From Hirsutella rhossiliensis (taxonomy: Eukaryota; Ascomycota; Sordariomycetes; Hypocreales; Ophiocordycipitaceae), in contig NW_025408674.1 in NCBI RefSeq assembly GCF_020360975.1, forward strand, positions 1,364,001 to 1,428,000: a stretch of DNA of 64,000 nucleotides. The letters run 5' to 3'. Below are positions 54,001 through 64,000 of the stretch, piece by piece. The translations under genes and the position numbers were made by a program. Under the pieces are notes generated by a model. The model did no database searches and was not told the DNA's origin. It saw only the letters and a list, made by a program, of their open reading frames with translations. The stretch's first letter is position 1. Each line of letters begins with the position of its first letter.

Positions 54001-54971
54001 ATCTATAGATACCTACCACCTACCTAGGTAGGTACGGTACGGTATGGGTTACCGAGTCGATTTGACCGCTAGTTGTTTTTCACGTCCACTGTCTGGTACA
54101 CCCTCGCCCCTGTCCCGCCCTCTCCTCCCCCTGTCGACGTCAACATCGAGATCGTCAGCAGCAAAAAGCCTTCTCGTCTGTCCAGTTTATCCCATTATTC
54201 ATTCATTCGCCACGGCGGCCACTCCGCCTCGCGTGTCCCACTTGTCCCATCTGTCGTTCACTCCGCCATCCCTGTCGCATGCGCATTACTCTCCGTCCCA
54301 GATCCTTCATCGCCCATCCCGATCACCATCCCTACATATACATATACATATATGTAGGCTTTGCCCGCGGCCAATTGTTGCTTCGACAACAGAGCCTTTC
54401 TTGCATCGCGGCCCAATCCTCGCTGCACTTGTCCATATTCTTCTCCCATATCCCGCGGCCCCCTCCCTTCTTCTAGGCGGCGGCGCCACTGCGTGTTGAC
54501 AGCGACGTCCTAGTGTCTGTCTTCATCTCGCTCACGTTTCCAAATCTCATGCGATCGCGCGCTTGGACGTCGCACACCCCTGCCCCCTCCCTCTACCCCA
54601 ACCAGGCGCACGACCCATGACATTTTTGTCCCGTTCGCTCGCTGTTTTAAGATGAACGCACTGCAAACTCCTTCTCCAAGTTGAACAGCCTCCTCCTCGC
54701 TGGCCGTGCAGAAACGCCCTCGGCCTTGATATTCCTCGCCCTCTCTTAACACCTGGATTGCCTCTCTCTGTCCTCTCTGCTCAACCCTTACATGTCTCGC
54801 CCGTCGCCGTCCAATCTCTCCACTGCAACGACGGCCATCCTCGCCCTCACCCCCCTTTTATGCTGTCGCTGTCAAACCTCCCCCCCTTGACACTGACAGC
54901 CTCTACTTTGTTTCATCTTTTCCTCTCCCACCGCCTGGGCTCGCCCGAGGCAACTGACGGTTAACACCACA
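51045..54971. other. 3.9-kb divergent intergenic region
   Basis: Between the serine hydrolase start (-) and the arrestin start (+). Contains short tandem repeats: 7-bp units at about 52,340-52,377, seven copies of an 8-bp unit at 53,173-53,228, and an ATATAC-rich run near 54,333-54,355. The last 1.5 kb is strongly pyrimidine-rich on the plus strand, as in long fungal promoters and 5' leaders. No gene is supported. Confidence 0.55.
53173..53228. repeat. Tandem repeat, seven copies of 8 bp
   Basis: Unit ACTCTTGG repeated seven times without error. Confidence 0.95.
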
Positions 54972-57900
54972 ATGCCAGCACCGGCTCGCCAGAACCGCTC
55001 GCGCAACGGCAACTGGATCATCTCCAACGGCGGCAACGTCTTCTATCGCGCTGACAGTCTTACCCGCGAAGGGTCGGCTGCCCAGCAGTCGTCACCGACT
55101 CTTCCCGCGCCCCTCATCGGCCCAAGACGCACCAGGCCTCACGCCATCCACATCGTCACCTACCCGCCCGGCTACGTCCCACGCGAGTTGCGGCCCAAGC
55201 CTGCCAGCAAGTCCAAGAAGGCGGCCGATTCGCTACGGTCGCGTTCCAAGAAGGCGGCCAAGCCCGGGTCCTCCGACGCCCAGAACTCCGCCGACGCCGG
55301 CGGCAACGTCGGCAGCAGCTCCAGCAGCCGGAGGAGAAGCCAGCTTCAGCAGTCACCCGTCCTGGGGAAGCTGCTCGCGTCTTTTTCCCCAAGCGCCCGC
55401 GCGCCCTCACCCTTGTCATCGTCGGTAGAGTCCCGACAACGACGAGGCCCGGCCACTCTAACGGGTCCTGCGGCGACAGGGATTCAGATCCCAATACAAC
55501 CATCCACAAGCCTTAACACTCACCTGCGCCAGCAGAGCTCCTTGCGAATTGAGGCCCACAGCCAGCTGCGACCACGGCCGCTACGGCAGCACCAGCAGAA
55601 CCGATACAGCCTACCGCTTCCCCAGGCGCTAACGGCGTTGTCAGCACTGCGATTCTCGGACGACCTCGACGCGAGCCTCGTTAGGCCCACAAGTGCCAGC
55701 TCCAGGTCCATCACCGCCGACCACTTGGCCTCTGTCTCCTCGCCACCCTACTCCGCCATCGCAAACGCCCACGCCATGGCCGCCATGATCCCGCCCGCCG
55801 CCTACCATCTCGGCGGTGCCGGCGGCAACAGTAACCGCAATAGCCTCATGTCGGTCCGCTCCGCCAAATCGGCTGTCAGCTCCCTCGTCGCCGAGGTTCC
55901 CAAGCCCGTTGCCTCCGGCAGCGGCGTCACGTGTTCCATTCTCATGGCCGAACCGAACGTCTTCCTCTCTGGCTTTGACCACGACCACGACACCCAGCGC
56001 GAGAGCTCCAGCGGCGGCACAGCCCTGCTGCGCGGCAAGCTTCACCTCTCTGTCAGCAAAAACGTCAAGATAAAGGCTGTCCAGCTCAAGCTCATTGGTC
56101 GCGCCCGCACCGAGTGGCCAGAGGGCATTCCCCCGCTCAAGCAGGACGTGGTCGAGGAAGAGAGCCTGCGCACCCAAGTCTTGACCTTTTTCAACGCCAT
56201 GAACGACGGCTGGGAGACCGAGTACGGCAACCAGTGCACCTACCAGCTCCGCGCCAGCTCCGCCACCTCCAGCTCCACCAACCTGGGGACCATGCCCCGC
56301 GTCCACAGCCTCAAGCCCATCTCGACCCCGAACCGCGGCGGCCTGACGGCCAAGGAGCTCAAGCGCCTGTCTCTGCAGAGCGTCCAATCGCGCAGCTTCG
56401 GAAAGGGCGACAGCGGCGTCGCCGTCTCGACCCAGGCCAAGGGCTTCAAGATCTTCTACCCGGGCACCTACGACTACTCCTTCGAGCTCCCCATCGACCA
56501 CCACCAGCTCGAGACGACCAAGCTGCAGTATGGCTCCGTGCGCTGGGAACTGCACGCCACTGTCGACCGCGCCGGCGCTTTCAAGCCCAATCTACACGGC
56601 ATGAAAGAGGTTTCCATTGTACGCCTGCCCGACCAGATGTCTCTCGAGACGACGGAGCCCATCTCCATCAGCCGGCAGTGGGAGGACCAACTACACTACG
56701 ACATTGTCATCTCGGGCAAGAGCTTTCCCATCGGCTCCAAGATACCCATCGCCTTCAAGCTCACCCCATTGGCAAAGGTCCAGATACACAAGCTCAAGGT
56801 GTACGTTACCGAGACCATTGAGTACTGGACCAACGACAAGCGCGTCACCAGAAAGGATCCGGGTCGCAAGATTCTGCTGCTTGAAAAGTCCGCCGGCAAG
56901 CCCTTGGATTCCACCTGGGCCTCGTCCGACATGAGGACGGTTCGAGGCGGCGAGCCGAGCGCCGAAGAGCGCCGCGACGCACGCGAGGTGGCGCAACTCA
57001 GACGTGTCCTCGAAGCGTCAAGGACGCGTAGCTCACCCGAGCCGTTGCCCGAGCCTTCGGCCAACCTGCTCGGCGACCTCGAACTGGGCCTGGAGAGTAT
57101 GTGGGGGTCAACGGAGATCGAGGCCAACGTCCAAATCCCAACCTGCGAAATGATGGCCAAGAATAAGGACTTGAAGCTGCATCCGGACTGCAGTTGGAAG
57201 AACGTCAATGTCTTCCACTGGATCAAGGTATGTGTCTTCCATTCGGGGCATTTGGCCCGGCACCATCGTTTGTCCCATTTTTATGGCTAATCTGAGTCGT
57301 GCCTGTGTAGATCGTCATGCGTATTAGCCGGGTGGACCCAGAGGACCCCACGGGAACCAAGCGACGACATTTCGAGATCAGCATCGACTCTCCCTTCACG
57401 GTCCTCAACTGCCGAGCTACACAGGCCAACACCAACCTGCCTGCGTACTCGGGCCCAGTTAGCCAGCCGTCGCCGTTCCAAGCAGCATGTGGTTGCCCGG
57501 ATGCCGCCTCGGTAGCCACCGGCATCTCCCCAAGCTCGTCGACAGGGACGTTGCTGGGGGGCGAACCGATGACTGACGTACTGCCTCTTCCTCCTCAAGC
57601 AGCGCATCTGCCCAGCCCGACAGCCGCAAGTTTCGCCACCGACCTGCAGAGCCCCAATGCGTCTGCCGAAGGGCCTGGCGCTTACGAAGACGCACGCCCA
57701 ATTCACCTGATGCGAGCCCCCAGCTTCGATCCCCCGGCGTTCTATGCCGACATCGCGCCACCGCCCGCTATTGTCATCGAGAATCCAGATGCCGTCGTGA
57801 CGCCCGCCATTCTCACCCCGCCTCCGCAATATGATGCTGTGGTTGGGACCCCGAGCGTCGATGGCCTCGCCGACTACTTTTCGCGCCTTGCCCGCCATGG

Positions 57901-58114
57901 CTTCCCCGACGAGGAAGACTCGAACTCGGAGTCCGAGGAACTGCCGTCGAGGATTCTGGATCGGACGGGGAGGGTTAACGTCTCTCATCCGAGGACGCCA
58001 GGTGGACGGATGCCCAGCAGGAGCATGGAGATTCCTCGCCCGTCATTGACTCTCGACTTGGACAGTCTCCCTGATCGATCCAGAGAACCTGCCATCCCGG
58101 GCCTAGCGGTTTAA
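54972..58114 (+). CDS. Alpha-arrestin (ART-type ubiquitin-ligase adaptor)
   Basis: Two exons, 54,972-57,227 and 57,311-58,114 (83-bp intron, GTATGT...TGTAG, phase 0), give 1,019 aa. The start CCACAATGCC has a good context. Residues 1-310 are basic, Ser-rich and disordered. The arrestin N domain starts near 320 (VTCSILMAEPNVFLSGFD; LLRGKLHLSVSKNVKIKAVQLKLIGRARTEW), with a disordered insert (about 430-490). It continues GFKIFYPGTYDYSFELPID and the C domain (LHYDIVISGKSFPIGSKIPIAFKLTPLAKVQIHKLKVYVTETIEYW), ending near 790. Two PPxY motifs, PPGY at 65-68 and PPQY at 923-926, are ligands for WW domains of Rsp5/HulA-type ligases. The family directs ubiquitination and endocytosis of plasma-membrane transporters. 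The residues flanking the intron are well-conserved domain sequence (NVNVFHWIK / IVMRISRVDP). Confidence 0.9.
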
Positions 58115-59020
58115 GGAGAGATTGTTGAAGTCACATTGCTGGAGCTGGGTTTTTCTTATATATTTTGACGTTCCACGAGACCAAAGAACGTGCACAGAAG
58201 CCTTCAGGCACTCGACAACTTTTCACACTTTTCTTTATCTGTTTCTTTTTTTTATTTCGAGCGCATCTGAGCAAGGCGAGCGATCACCCAAGCAATGCGG
58301 CGTTGGCATGTCGGCTTGGTTGATTTTTGCATACCCTATGGGAAAGGAAGCGCGTGTTTCAATTCCAGTCCCTGCCGCTTGCATATACGACAGTTATCCG
58401 GGGCGCAAAGGGTTATGTAGGGAAAATCTTTTTTTCCGGTGTGAGAGGATCGTCACGAAGTCGTCGCTTCACTGCAGGCGCGCCAAGCTTGTATGGAAGA
58501 CGTGGAGGATAAGAGGGCTGGAAAGAAGGACATGAAGAGAGGAGTGCCGTCCTCTGGGCACGCATTTGCCCCGTGTACGTACATGTATACGTGGATACTA
58601 CACTATCACTTTGGAGGACACTACGAAAAGGTCTTTCCCTCTCCGTTTGCATTCCCTATTATTCCCGCTTCCTTGACTGCGAGAGAGAAGACTTGCGACC
58701 TTGAGCCGGAGGTCCGGGGACGACCTGAAGTGCGCTTAGGCGACTGGCAATAACGTGTAGCCCATCCAGGACGCAGGCATGTATATTGCGCAGGTAGTAC
58801 ATTGAAGACTAAAAGGCGGACTGCCAGTAGACACAAGCATCAACGGAGTGATGACCTAAACGCCGACATTCGTCGCTGCCTTGTGCTCCGGTCCGGATGG
58901 AATGCCATGAGATACGCTCTCCCCTCCGCTTCTCGCTGACGAACAAGCAAAGCCAAAAAAAAAGTTGGAGAATAAAGGAAGCAATGAATAATAAAAAGAC
59001 CAATGTGTCCGGGCCCAAGC
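58115..59020. other. Intergenic, convergent 3' ends
   Basis: 906 bp between the stops of the arrestin (+) and GTPase (-) genes. T-rich stretches near 58,150-58,260 fit a 3' UTR. No gene. Confidence 0.6.
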
Positions 59021-61191
59021 CTAAACGCCGCCCCCCTGCGATCCCCCCGCGGCCCCGCGGCCCTCGCCATTGGCAGCGGCGGCGGCGGCGGCGGGCGTGA
59101 GCGGGTGCTGGGGGTCGTAGCCGACCGACTTGACAATGCCGAGGCCCTTTGTGCGGCCCTCGCGGAAGAGCAGGCGGTCGCCGGGGGCGAGGTACTCGGG
59201 CCGCTGGACGAAGCGGAAGGCGACGGTGGCGCGGTCGCCGGTGCGGATGAGCTCGCGGTCAATGTCGATGATGGCGCACGTCTGTGAGACGGGGCCGACG
59301 TGCAGCATGGCCTGGTACTTTGTCTTTATGGTTGTAGCATGGGAGAGGATGAGGACTTGTGTTGATGGGTTGTCAGCTCCATGCCTCAGACGTCATTCTT
59401 GGCGACGTGCCTGCCTCAAAACTCACCTTCTGCGATGAACTCGCGGTGCACGCGGGGAGCGGGCTGGCCCTCCATCTTGGGGAGGACGACCATGCCTTTC
59501 CTCACGTCGCGGCGCCGCACCTTTTTCAGCGCAAACGAGGCCGACTGCCCCGCCGACGCGGCCGGCACGCGGATCCTTTTGCGCTCGATGGAGCGGATCG
59601 CCGTGGCGGTGAACTGGCCGAGCGAGTCGGGTCCGACGAGGACGTTGTCGCCCTCGTGCGCGACGCCCGACTTGACGATACCCGAGACGACGGTGCCGGT
59701 AAAGGGCACCGAAAAGGTGTCGTTGACGTGGAACTCAAAGGGCGCGTCCGTGTTGTAGCGGCCGTGGTGGGGGAGGATGTTGAGAAAGGTGCGCACCAGG
59801 TCGAGGTTCTCGCCCGTCACGTTCGAGACCTGGAAGACGGGGCATATGCGGTGGCTGACAAACTGCGTCGCCGTGTTGATGCACTCCTCGCGGTTCTTGA
59901 TGAAGGTGGGCACCTTGCGGGCGCCGGGGCTGCGCATGATCTTTGTGATTTGCGCAATCGTCTCCTCGAGGATGTTGGGCGGGCAAATGTCAATCTTGGT
60001 CACGACCACCATGACGGGCACGTTGAGGGCCAGCGCGATGCCCAGGTGCTCCTTGCTCATGCCCACCAGGCCGTTGTTGGCCGCGACCATGAGCAGGCAG
60101 TAGTTGGGGCTGCTCGAGAGCAGCCCAAAGACTGTCGTCCGCAGGTACTTTTCGTGGCCGGCCAAGTCGGAAAACGTGATGACCTTTGCGCTTCGCTTCC
60201 CAATCTCCTCCCACGAGAGCTTGCCTTGAGAGAGTCTCGCCGTGTCAGCGGTGAACTGGGAGGGGCGGTTATGAGGAACTCACGTCCGGGCGTGTCCGAG
60301 GCAATGACTTTGCCCACGCTGTCAAAGCCCATAATCTCCATGCCGACGGAGCTGGTCCGCCCAGTCTCCATCTCGTGCTTATGGCGAAAGAGGTTCACCC
60401 GCGCCTTGCCCCGTCCATCGTCCAGGTCGCCCTTAACCAGAACGCCAAGCATGGAGCTCTTGCCGGCGTCGACTGCAAAAAAAGGGGAACGGTGTGTCAG
60501 CGTTGGCGTGGAGAGATATGGAGAGAAGGGGTCGCCTTACCGTTTCCAACAACTGCTATCCTCGTCTCAATCACGTCCTCAGCCTTGGGCGGCACTCGCC
60601 GGATGAGTACCTTGCCGCTGCAAGTGTTATCCTTGGCAGCCTGACCGGCGGTGCTGGCCGCCTCGACTTTGCCCCCGACGTTCTTGGTCAGCAGGAGCTC
60701 GCAGTCAGCACGAACGCCCTTTGCTGCGCCGACCAATCTCTTGTACGCAGAGTCCCACTGCTCCCGAGTAAGCTGCATGGAGTCGCCGTTATTCTCAAAG
60801 CCCAGCTCGAAGACGGTCTCGCCCATGCCCTCGGCGATGCGCTCCGCGACGACATCCCTAAGCCTCTGGAGGGAGTCGTCATCGGACCCGAGAAGCAGGT
60901 CCCTCAGCGGTATCCTCGGGGCCGTGTCGTCAAGGTCTAGGTTGTCAAAGAGCTCGTCCAGCTCCTCGTGGTGATGGTCCGCGGATCCAGAGCTGGGAGC
61001 AGGGCCGGGGCGGGTTCTTCTCGAGGCCGGGAAGCGGAAATTCTGTTGCTGCTCGACGTACTCGGCAAAGTCGCTCAGAGCCTGCGCGATTGTGAGACGG
61101 CAAAGCGCGCAACGAGGGAGAGCGGCTAGCACCGTACTGACTCCCCCTTGCGCTTCTCGTGCGCCAGGGTCTTGGTTGTCTTGCCCGACAT
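59021..61191 (-). CDS. GTPBP1/2-like translational GTPase
   Basis: Five exons on the minus strand: 61,191-61,138, 61,081-60,541, 60,472-60,284, 60,224-59,427 and 59,355-59,021, giving 638 aa. All four introns (56, 68, 59 and 71 bp) are GT...AG and keep the frame. The intron after exon 2 splits the P-loop: the spliced product reads GNVDAGKSS at 197-205. Further G motifs are DLAGHEK at 281-287 and TKID at 337-340. Domain II follows ([25 protein letters not shown]), then domain III ends with [26 protein letters not shown]. This layout, including the [11 protein letters not shown] switch-I segment, is that of GTPBP1/GTPBP2, EF-1A relatives tied to mRNA surveillance and stalled-ribosome rescue in animals. 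The fungal role is less clear. The first exon (18 codons) is the least certain. Confidence 0.9.
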
Positions 61192-61884
61192 GTCTGTAGC
61201 GCGGCGGCGGCAAGTCGAACAAGGAGCATCACCCGAATATTCGAGGAAACATCGAGTTCTGGAGAGCAAGGATTCAAGGTCTGGGTTATGATGATGTTCT
61301 TGCCGACTGACTCTTGTCGCCCCACGGGAGTTATCGATCACTATGGGAGTCATCGATGGAGCCGAGCCGATCGCGGGGGGCAGCGACGACGACGTCACTC
61401 GGCTACAAAGATATGTGGCTTAGAGTGGCGACGCAAGTAGACAGTATGCAGCTACCAAGCTTGACTTGAGCTCCTACTACTACAAGGCGATCCCTTGTCC
61501 CATCTCATTTGCGGGACAATGCATCAGACGTGTTGTTCCGTATTGAGAGTACCCGTAAAAGGCTTTGAGATTGAACGTGATCCTCACATGATGCTCCCTC
61601 CCGATGCTTTAGACACTGCCGCTTCATCAATCCGAATTCGCATTGTCCGGTTGATCCCCGGCAGAGGGGCGGCTCAGTCGGCCTCGTGGTGAGCACTTGC
61701 GTTTATTGGCAGAGATATGAATAGAGTTGAGACGGTGTCTGCCCCGAGTTCGCTGCATCCGATGCCACATAATGTATGAGTCCATGCTCTCGTCGGGTGA
61801 TGGCGGCGCAGTTGCCCTGTCGATTCTTGCAAGCATTTCGCGGCGCGACAGTCGACGAAGCGTTGCGATTCCCTCGAAAATATT
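61192..61884. other. Intergenic, GTPase promoter and LSM3 3' end
   Basis: 693 bp between the GTPase start and the LSM3 stop, both minus strand. No other gene. Confidence 0.6.
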
Positions 61885-62354
61885 TCAGAACGGCGCCTGA
61901 GGCGAGATCAAGACGACGCTGTCACCTGTTGCGCACGCCATGTCAGCAAGGGGTGCGTGGTAGGCGCCATGTGCTGCAGGCAACGTACCTCGCACGAATA
62001 ACATTTCAGACTTGCGGCTTATTGTCTGCAGCAGTGGTGAGCATCATGCGCGCGACACGCGTGGTGCGATAGACATCTCACCTTAACCTCGTCCTCGTCC
62101 TCGTCCTCGTCGTCGACGGCGTAGATGGTCTCCTCCACCTCGCCCAGCACCAGGTTGCAGTGGCTGTCATATGCCTGTCGCGAGCGTCAGCGCCAAGTTC
62201 CGCGGCATGGGGGTCTGCCACTCATCCGCACATGAAGCTTCCCCTTGAGCTCGCGGTCTCCCCTCAGCTTGACAAAGACGACCTCGTTGAGGAGCAGCCG
62301 CACCAGGTCGAGAGGCTCGGCGACGTGTCCGGTGTCCTCGCCCGCGTCGGCCAT
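61885..62354 (-). CDS. LSM3: U6 snRNA-associated Sm-like protein LSm3
   Basis: Subunit of the heptameric LSm rings: LSm2-8 binds the U6 snRNA 3' end in the spliceosome, and LSm1-7 promotes mRNA decapping in the cytosol. Four exons on the minus strand, 62,354-62,232, 62,174-62,082, 62,025-61,989 and 61,925-61,885, give 97 aa, within the family's usual 90-105. Introns are 57, 56 and 63 bp. Sm1 motif: [30 protein letters not shown]... (the exon 1/2 junction falls inside it at residue 41). HCNLVLGEVEETIY at 46-59 and an acidic run of alternating Asp/Glu follow. Sm2 is RKSEMLFVRG then DSVVLIS. The two last exons are only 37 and 41 bp. The frame is exact through all junctions. Confidence 0.93.
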
Positions 62355-62838
62355 TGCACGCGCCGCCTGCGATGGTGTCTCTGGGGTACTTGGGGCGATG
62401 GAAGTGGCGTCGCTCAGTCGAGAAGGGGACGAGGTGGGCGCGAGGATGATGTCTCGTTTGTGCTTTGCGACGCCAAAGAGCAACCGCTGGCGGAGTGGAA
62501 AATCATTTGCGCGACATGCATTCGCTCACCGGGGATATCATGTATGCATTTGGCAGTTATGCAGATATCCGGGACCGAGCCTCCATGCGTGTACCCCTCC
62601 CGGAGTCCTCCGTGCGGAACTACGGATACAGTGCTCCGTACCCCAACTTTTTCCTGCTCCAGTGGGGGCCGCTCCGCTGTGGACCTGCCCTGGATTATCG
62701 GCCGTTGCCCCCCATCCCCCATTCCACATCACCACCACCACCACTCGCCGTCGCTTGTGTACGCGCACCTTTCTTGCTCGCATCCTGTCATCTCGGGCAC
62801 CCCGTCGCCCTGAGTGCCAATGCCTTGACCTGTGAGCC
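62355..62838. promoter_or_regulatory. Divergent promoter region, LSM3 / mitochondrial protein
   Basis: 484 bp between divergent start codons. Both promoters must lie here. A (CAC)n-like short run occurs near 62,726-62,742. Confidence 0.6.
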
Positions 62839-64000
62839 ATGCTCTTCAGAGGACCCCTGCTCCGGCCCGGCCGCCTCCCTCCGCGCCTCCGCCGCCGGCC
62901 CTCACCAACAAGCCGCAATGCCACCGGCGGCCCCTCGAGCAGCGGCAAGTCGTGGCCCCAGAGCCTCCACGATAGCTTCCCCCTAGCGCGGGACCCGCCC
63001 CTGGGCGGCGCGCTCGAGAGCGTCCTGGATGCCGTGCGCACCAACAACACGGGCCAGCTCCTCAAGGCCTTCATCGCCTGGACCTCAGTCTTGCGCAGGC
63101 ACACACTGCCGACCCACGACGCCGCCGTGCGCGAGGTCCAGCAGCTGCCCGCCACGGCCGTGTCGGAGATTGTGCGCAGCCTCGACCCCGTGCTCAACCC
63201 GCATCTCGACGTCGCCCACGGCCTCACCATTGGCAGCGGCGAGACGCAGTTCACGCCCGCCGCATCCCTCGTCGACGAGTTCGGCGTCCGCACCCACCAC
63301 GGCGAGGTGCTCCTCGGCATGCAGGCCCTGCTGCGCGCCCGCGCCCGCCAGCCCCTCGCCCCGGCCGACTACGAGGTCATGATGCGCTGCGCCGGCGCCG
63401 GCGTCGACCGCCTGTCGGGCAAGCGCTTCTGGACCGCCATGACGGACAGCGGCCTGCAGGACTGGCGCACCTCGCGAACCTGGGTCGAGTTCCTCAAGGG
63501 CCGCTTCATGACGGAGCCCCTATACTACCAGTTCGACCGCACCCGCGCCCTGACCTTGCCTCGCGACCTGCACCGCGAGATGAAGCCCCTGTCGCTCGGC
63601 ACCGTCAAGCGCCTCGACCGCATCCGCCTCGGCCTCAACGCCCTGAGCCACCACCCCTGGAACCGCGATCCCGCCCAGCCCGAGCGCGACTGGCGCCGCC
63701 TCCTGCGCAAGCGCATCGGCTACGGCAGCTTCGTCAAGCATTTTTACCGCATGATTGGCTACGGCTACGCCGTCAGCGAGGAGTTTCTGTGCGCCTCCAT
63801 GGTGGCCTTTTCGCGCTGCGGCCGGCAAAACGACATCTGCACCCTGATCCTCGAGGGCCACTACGGCATCCGCGTCGTCCGCAACCAGGAACTCTTCCGC
63901 TGGGACGTTGAGGGCGGCAACGATCTACCCGCCGACTCGCCCATCCGGCCCACGGCCCGGCTCCTCGACGCCGTCGTCGACGCCTTTGGCGCCCTGTGCA
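62839..64000 (+). CDS. Probable mitochondrial RNA-binding / expression factor, 5' part only
   Basis: An open frame from ATG 62,839 runs 387 codons to the window edge without a stop, so the gene is cut. The first 40 residues are rich in Arg, Pro and Ser and lack acidic residues (LLRPGRLPPRLRRRPSPTSR), like a mitochondrial targeting sequence. The body is helical with paired-helix segments (TGQLLKAFIAWTSVLRRH; YGSFVKHFYRMIGYGYAVSEEFLCASMVAFSRCGR; NDICTLILEGHYGIRVV) that recall PPR-like helical repeats. The overall look is that of fungal mitochondrial gene-expression factors (for example ATPase-expression or PPR proteins), but I cannot name it. No intron is seen in this part. Divergent from LSM3. 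Confidence 0.75.
   Translation, partial: MLFRGPLLRPGRLPPRLRRRPSPTSRNATGGPSSSGKSWPQSLHDSFPLARDPPLGGALESVLDAVRTNNTGQLLKAFIAWTSVLRRHTLPTHDAAVREVQQLPATAVSEIVRSLDPVLNPHLDVAHGLTIGSGETQFTPAASLVDEFGVRTHHGEVLLGMQALLRARARQPLAPADYEVMMRCAGAGVDRLSGKRFWTAMTDSGLQDWRTSRTWVEFLKGRFMTEPLYYQFDRTRALTLPRDLHREMKPLSLGTVKRLDRIRLGLNALSHHPWNRDPAQPERDWRRLLRKRIGYGSFVKHFYRMIGYGYAVSEEFLCASMVAFSRCGRQNDICTLILEGHYGIRVVRNQELFRWDVEGGNDLPADSPIRPTARLLDAVVDAFGALC

Noticed and set aside
59359..60606. Plus-strand open frame (415 codons) over the GTPase gene
   Set aside because: Antisense shadow; it also spans introns of the real gene.
1..64000. tRNA, rRNA and CRISPR features
   Set aside because: I looked for B-box-like GGTTCGANNCC words and matching acceptor stems, for 5S-like sequence and for regularly spaced repeats, and found none convincing. 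CRISPR is not expected in a fungus. A covariance-model scan would be decisive.

Overview
The window looks like nuclear DNA of a filamentous ascomycete (Pezizomycotina). A Sordariomycete, possibly Hypocreales, fits best, but I infer this from gene content and intron style, not from a species match. Genes carry short spliceosomal introns (56-163 bp, GT...AG). They encode typical fungal proteins: a Nha1-type Na+/H+ antiporter, a PIG-L de-N-acetylase, LSm3, a GTPBP1-like GTPase, an alpha-arrestin and a C2H2 transcription factor with a long C-terminal part. The window is split sharply in two.

Positions 1 to about 14,540 are a gene-free, TA-rich block in which CpA and TpG are almost absent and TpA is hugely over-represented, the signature of repeat-induced point mutation (RIP). 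It is a nest of dead LTR retrotransposons. A degraded Copia-type relic on the minus strand (about 1,581-2,521 and 10,530-11,830) is split by a complete Ty3/gypsy element (2,527-10,524) with 257-bp LTRs and a 5-bp target duplication. That element contains a younger, un-mutated 222-bp solo LTR (2,942-3,163) with its own 5-bp duplication. A second Copia-type relic (plus strand, about 12,400-14,420) follows. The gypsy element also carries a long degraded ORF antisense to gag-pol near its 3' end.

From about 14.6 kb to the end the DNA is GC-rich and genic. In order: an unknown coiled-coil protein (+), PIG-L (-), a four-TM membrane protein (+), a one-TM coiled-coil protein (-), the Na+/H+ antiporter (-), a small Cys-rich GPI-like surface protein (-), a secreted CAP/PR-1 protein (-), a secreted quercetinase-like bicupin (+), an MFS monocarboxylate-type transporter (-), a 7.8-kb stretch without a convincing gene, a C2H2 transcription factor (+), a secreted GH3 NagZ-like glycosidase (-), a class-C beta-lactamase-like serine hydrolase (-), an alpha-arrestin (+), a five-exon GTPBP1-like GTPase (-), four-exon LSM3 (-) and the start of a probable mitochondrial protein (+) that runs off the window.

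Two neighbourhoods suggest joint work. The quercetinase and the MFS carrier (32-35 kb) could be a small flavonoid/aromatic use unit next to a secreted CAP protein. The GH3 NagZ-like enzyme and the AmiE/YbbE-like serine hydrolase (47.7-51 kb) are tandem on one strand. In bacteria these families are paired or fused for processing cell-wall muropeptides; in a fungal genome, with secretion-type N termini, they suggest a horizontally acquired module acting on bacterial peptidoglycan or amino-sugar polymers outside the cell.
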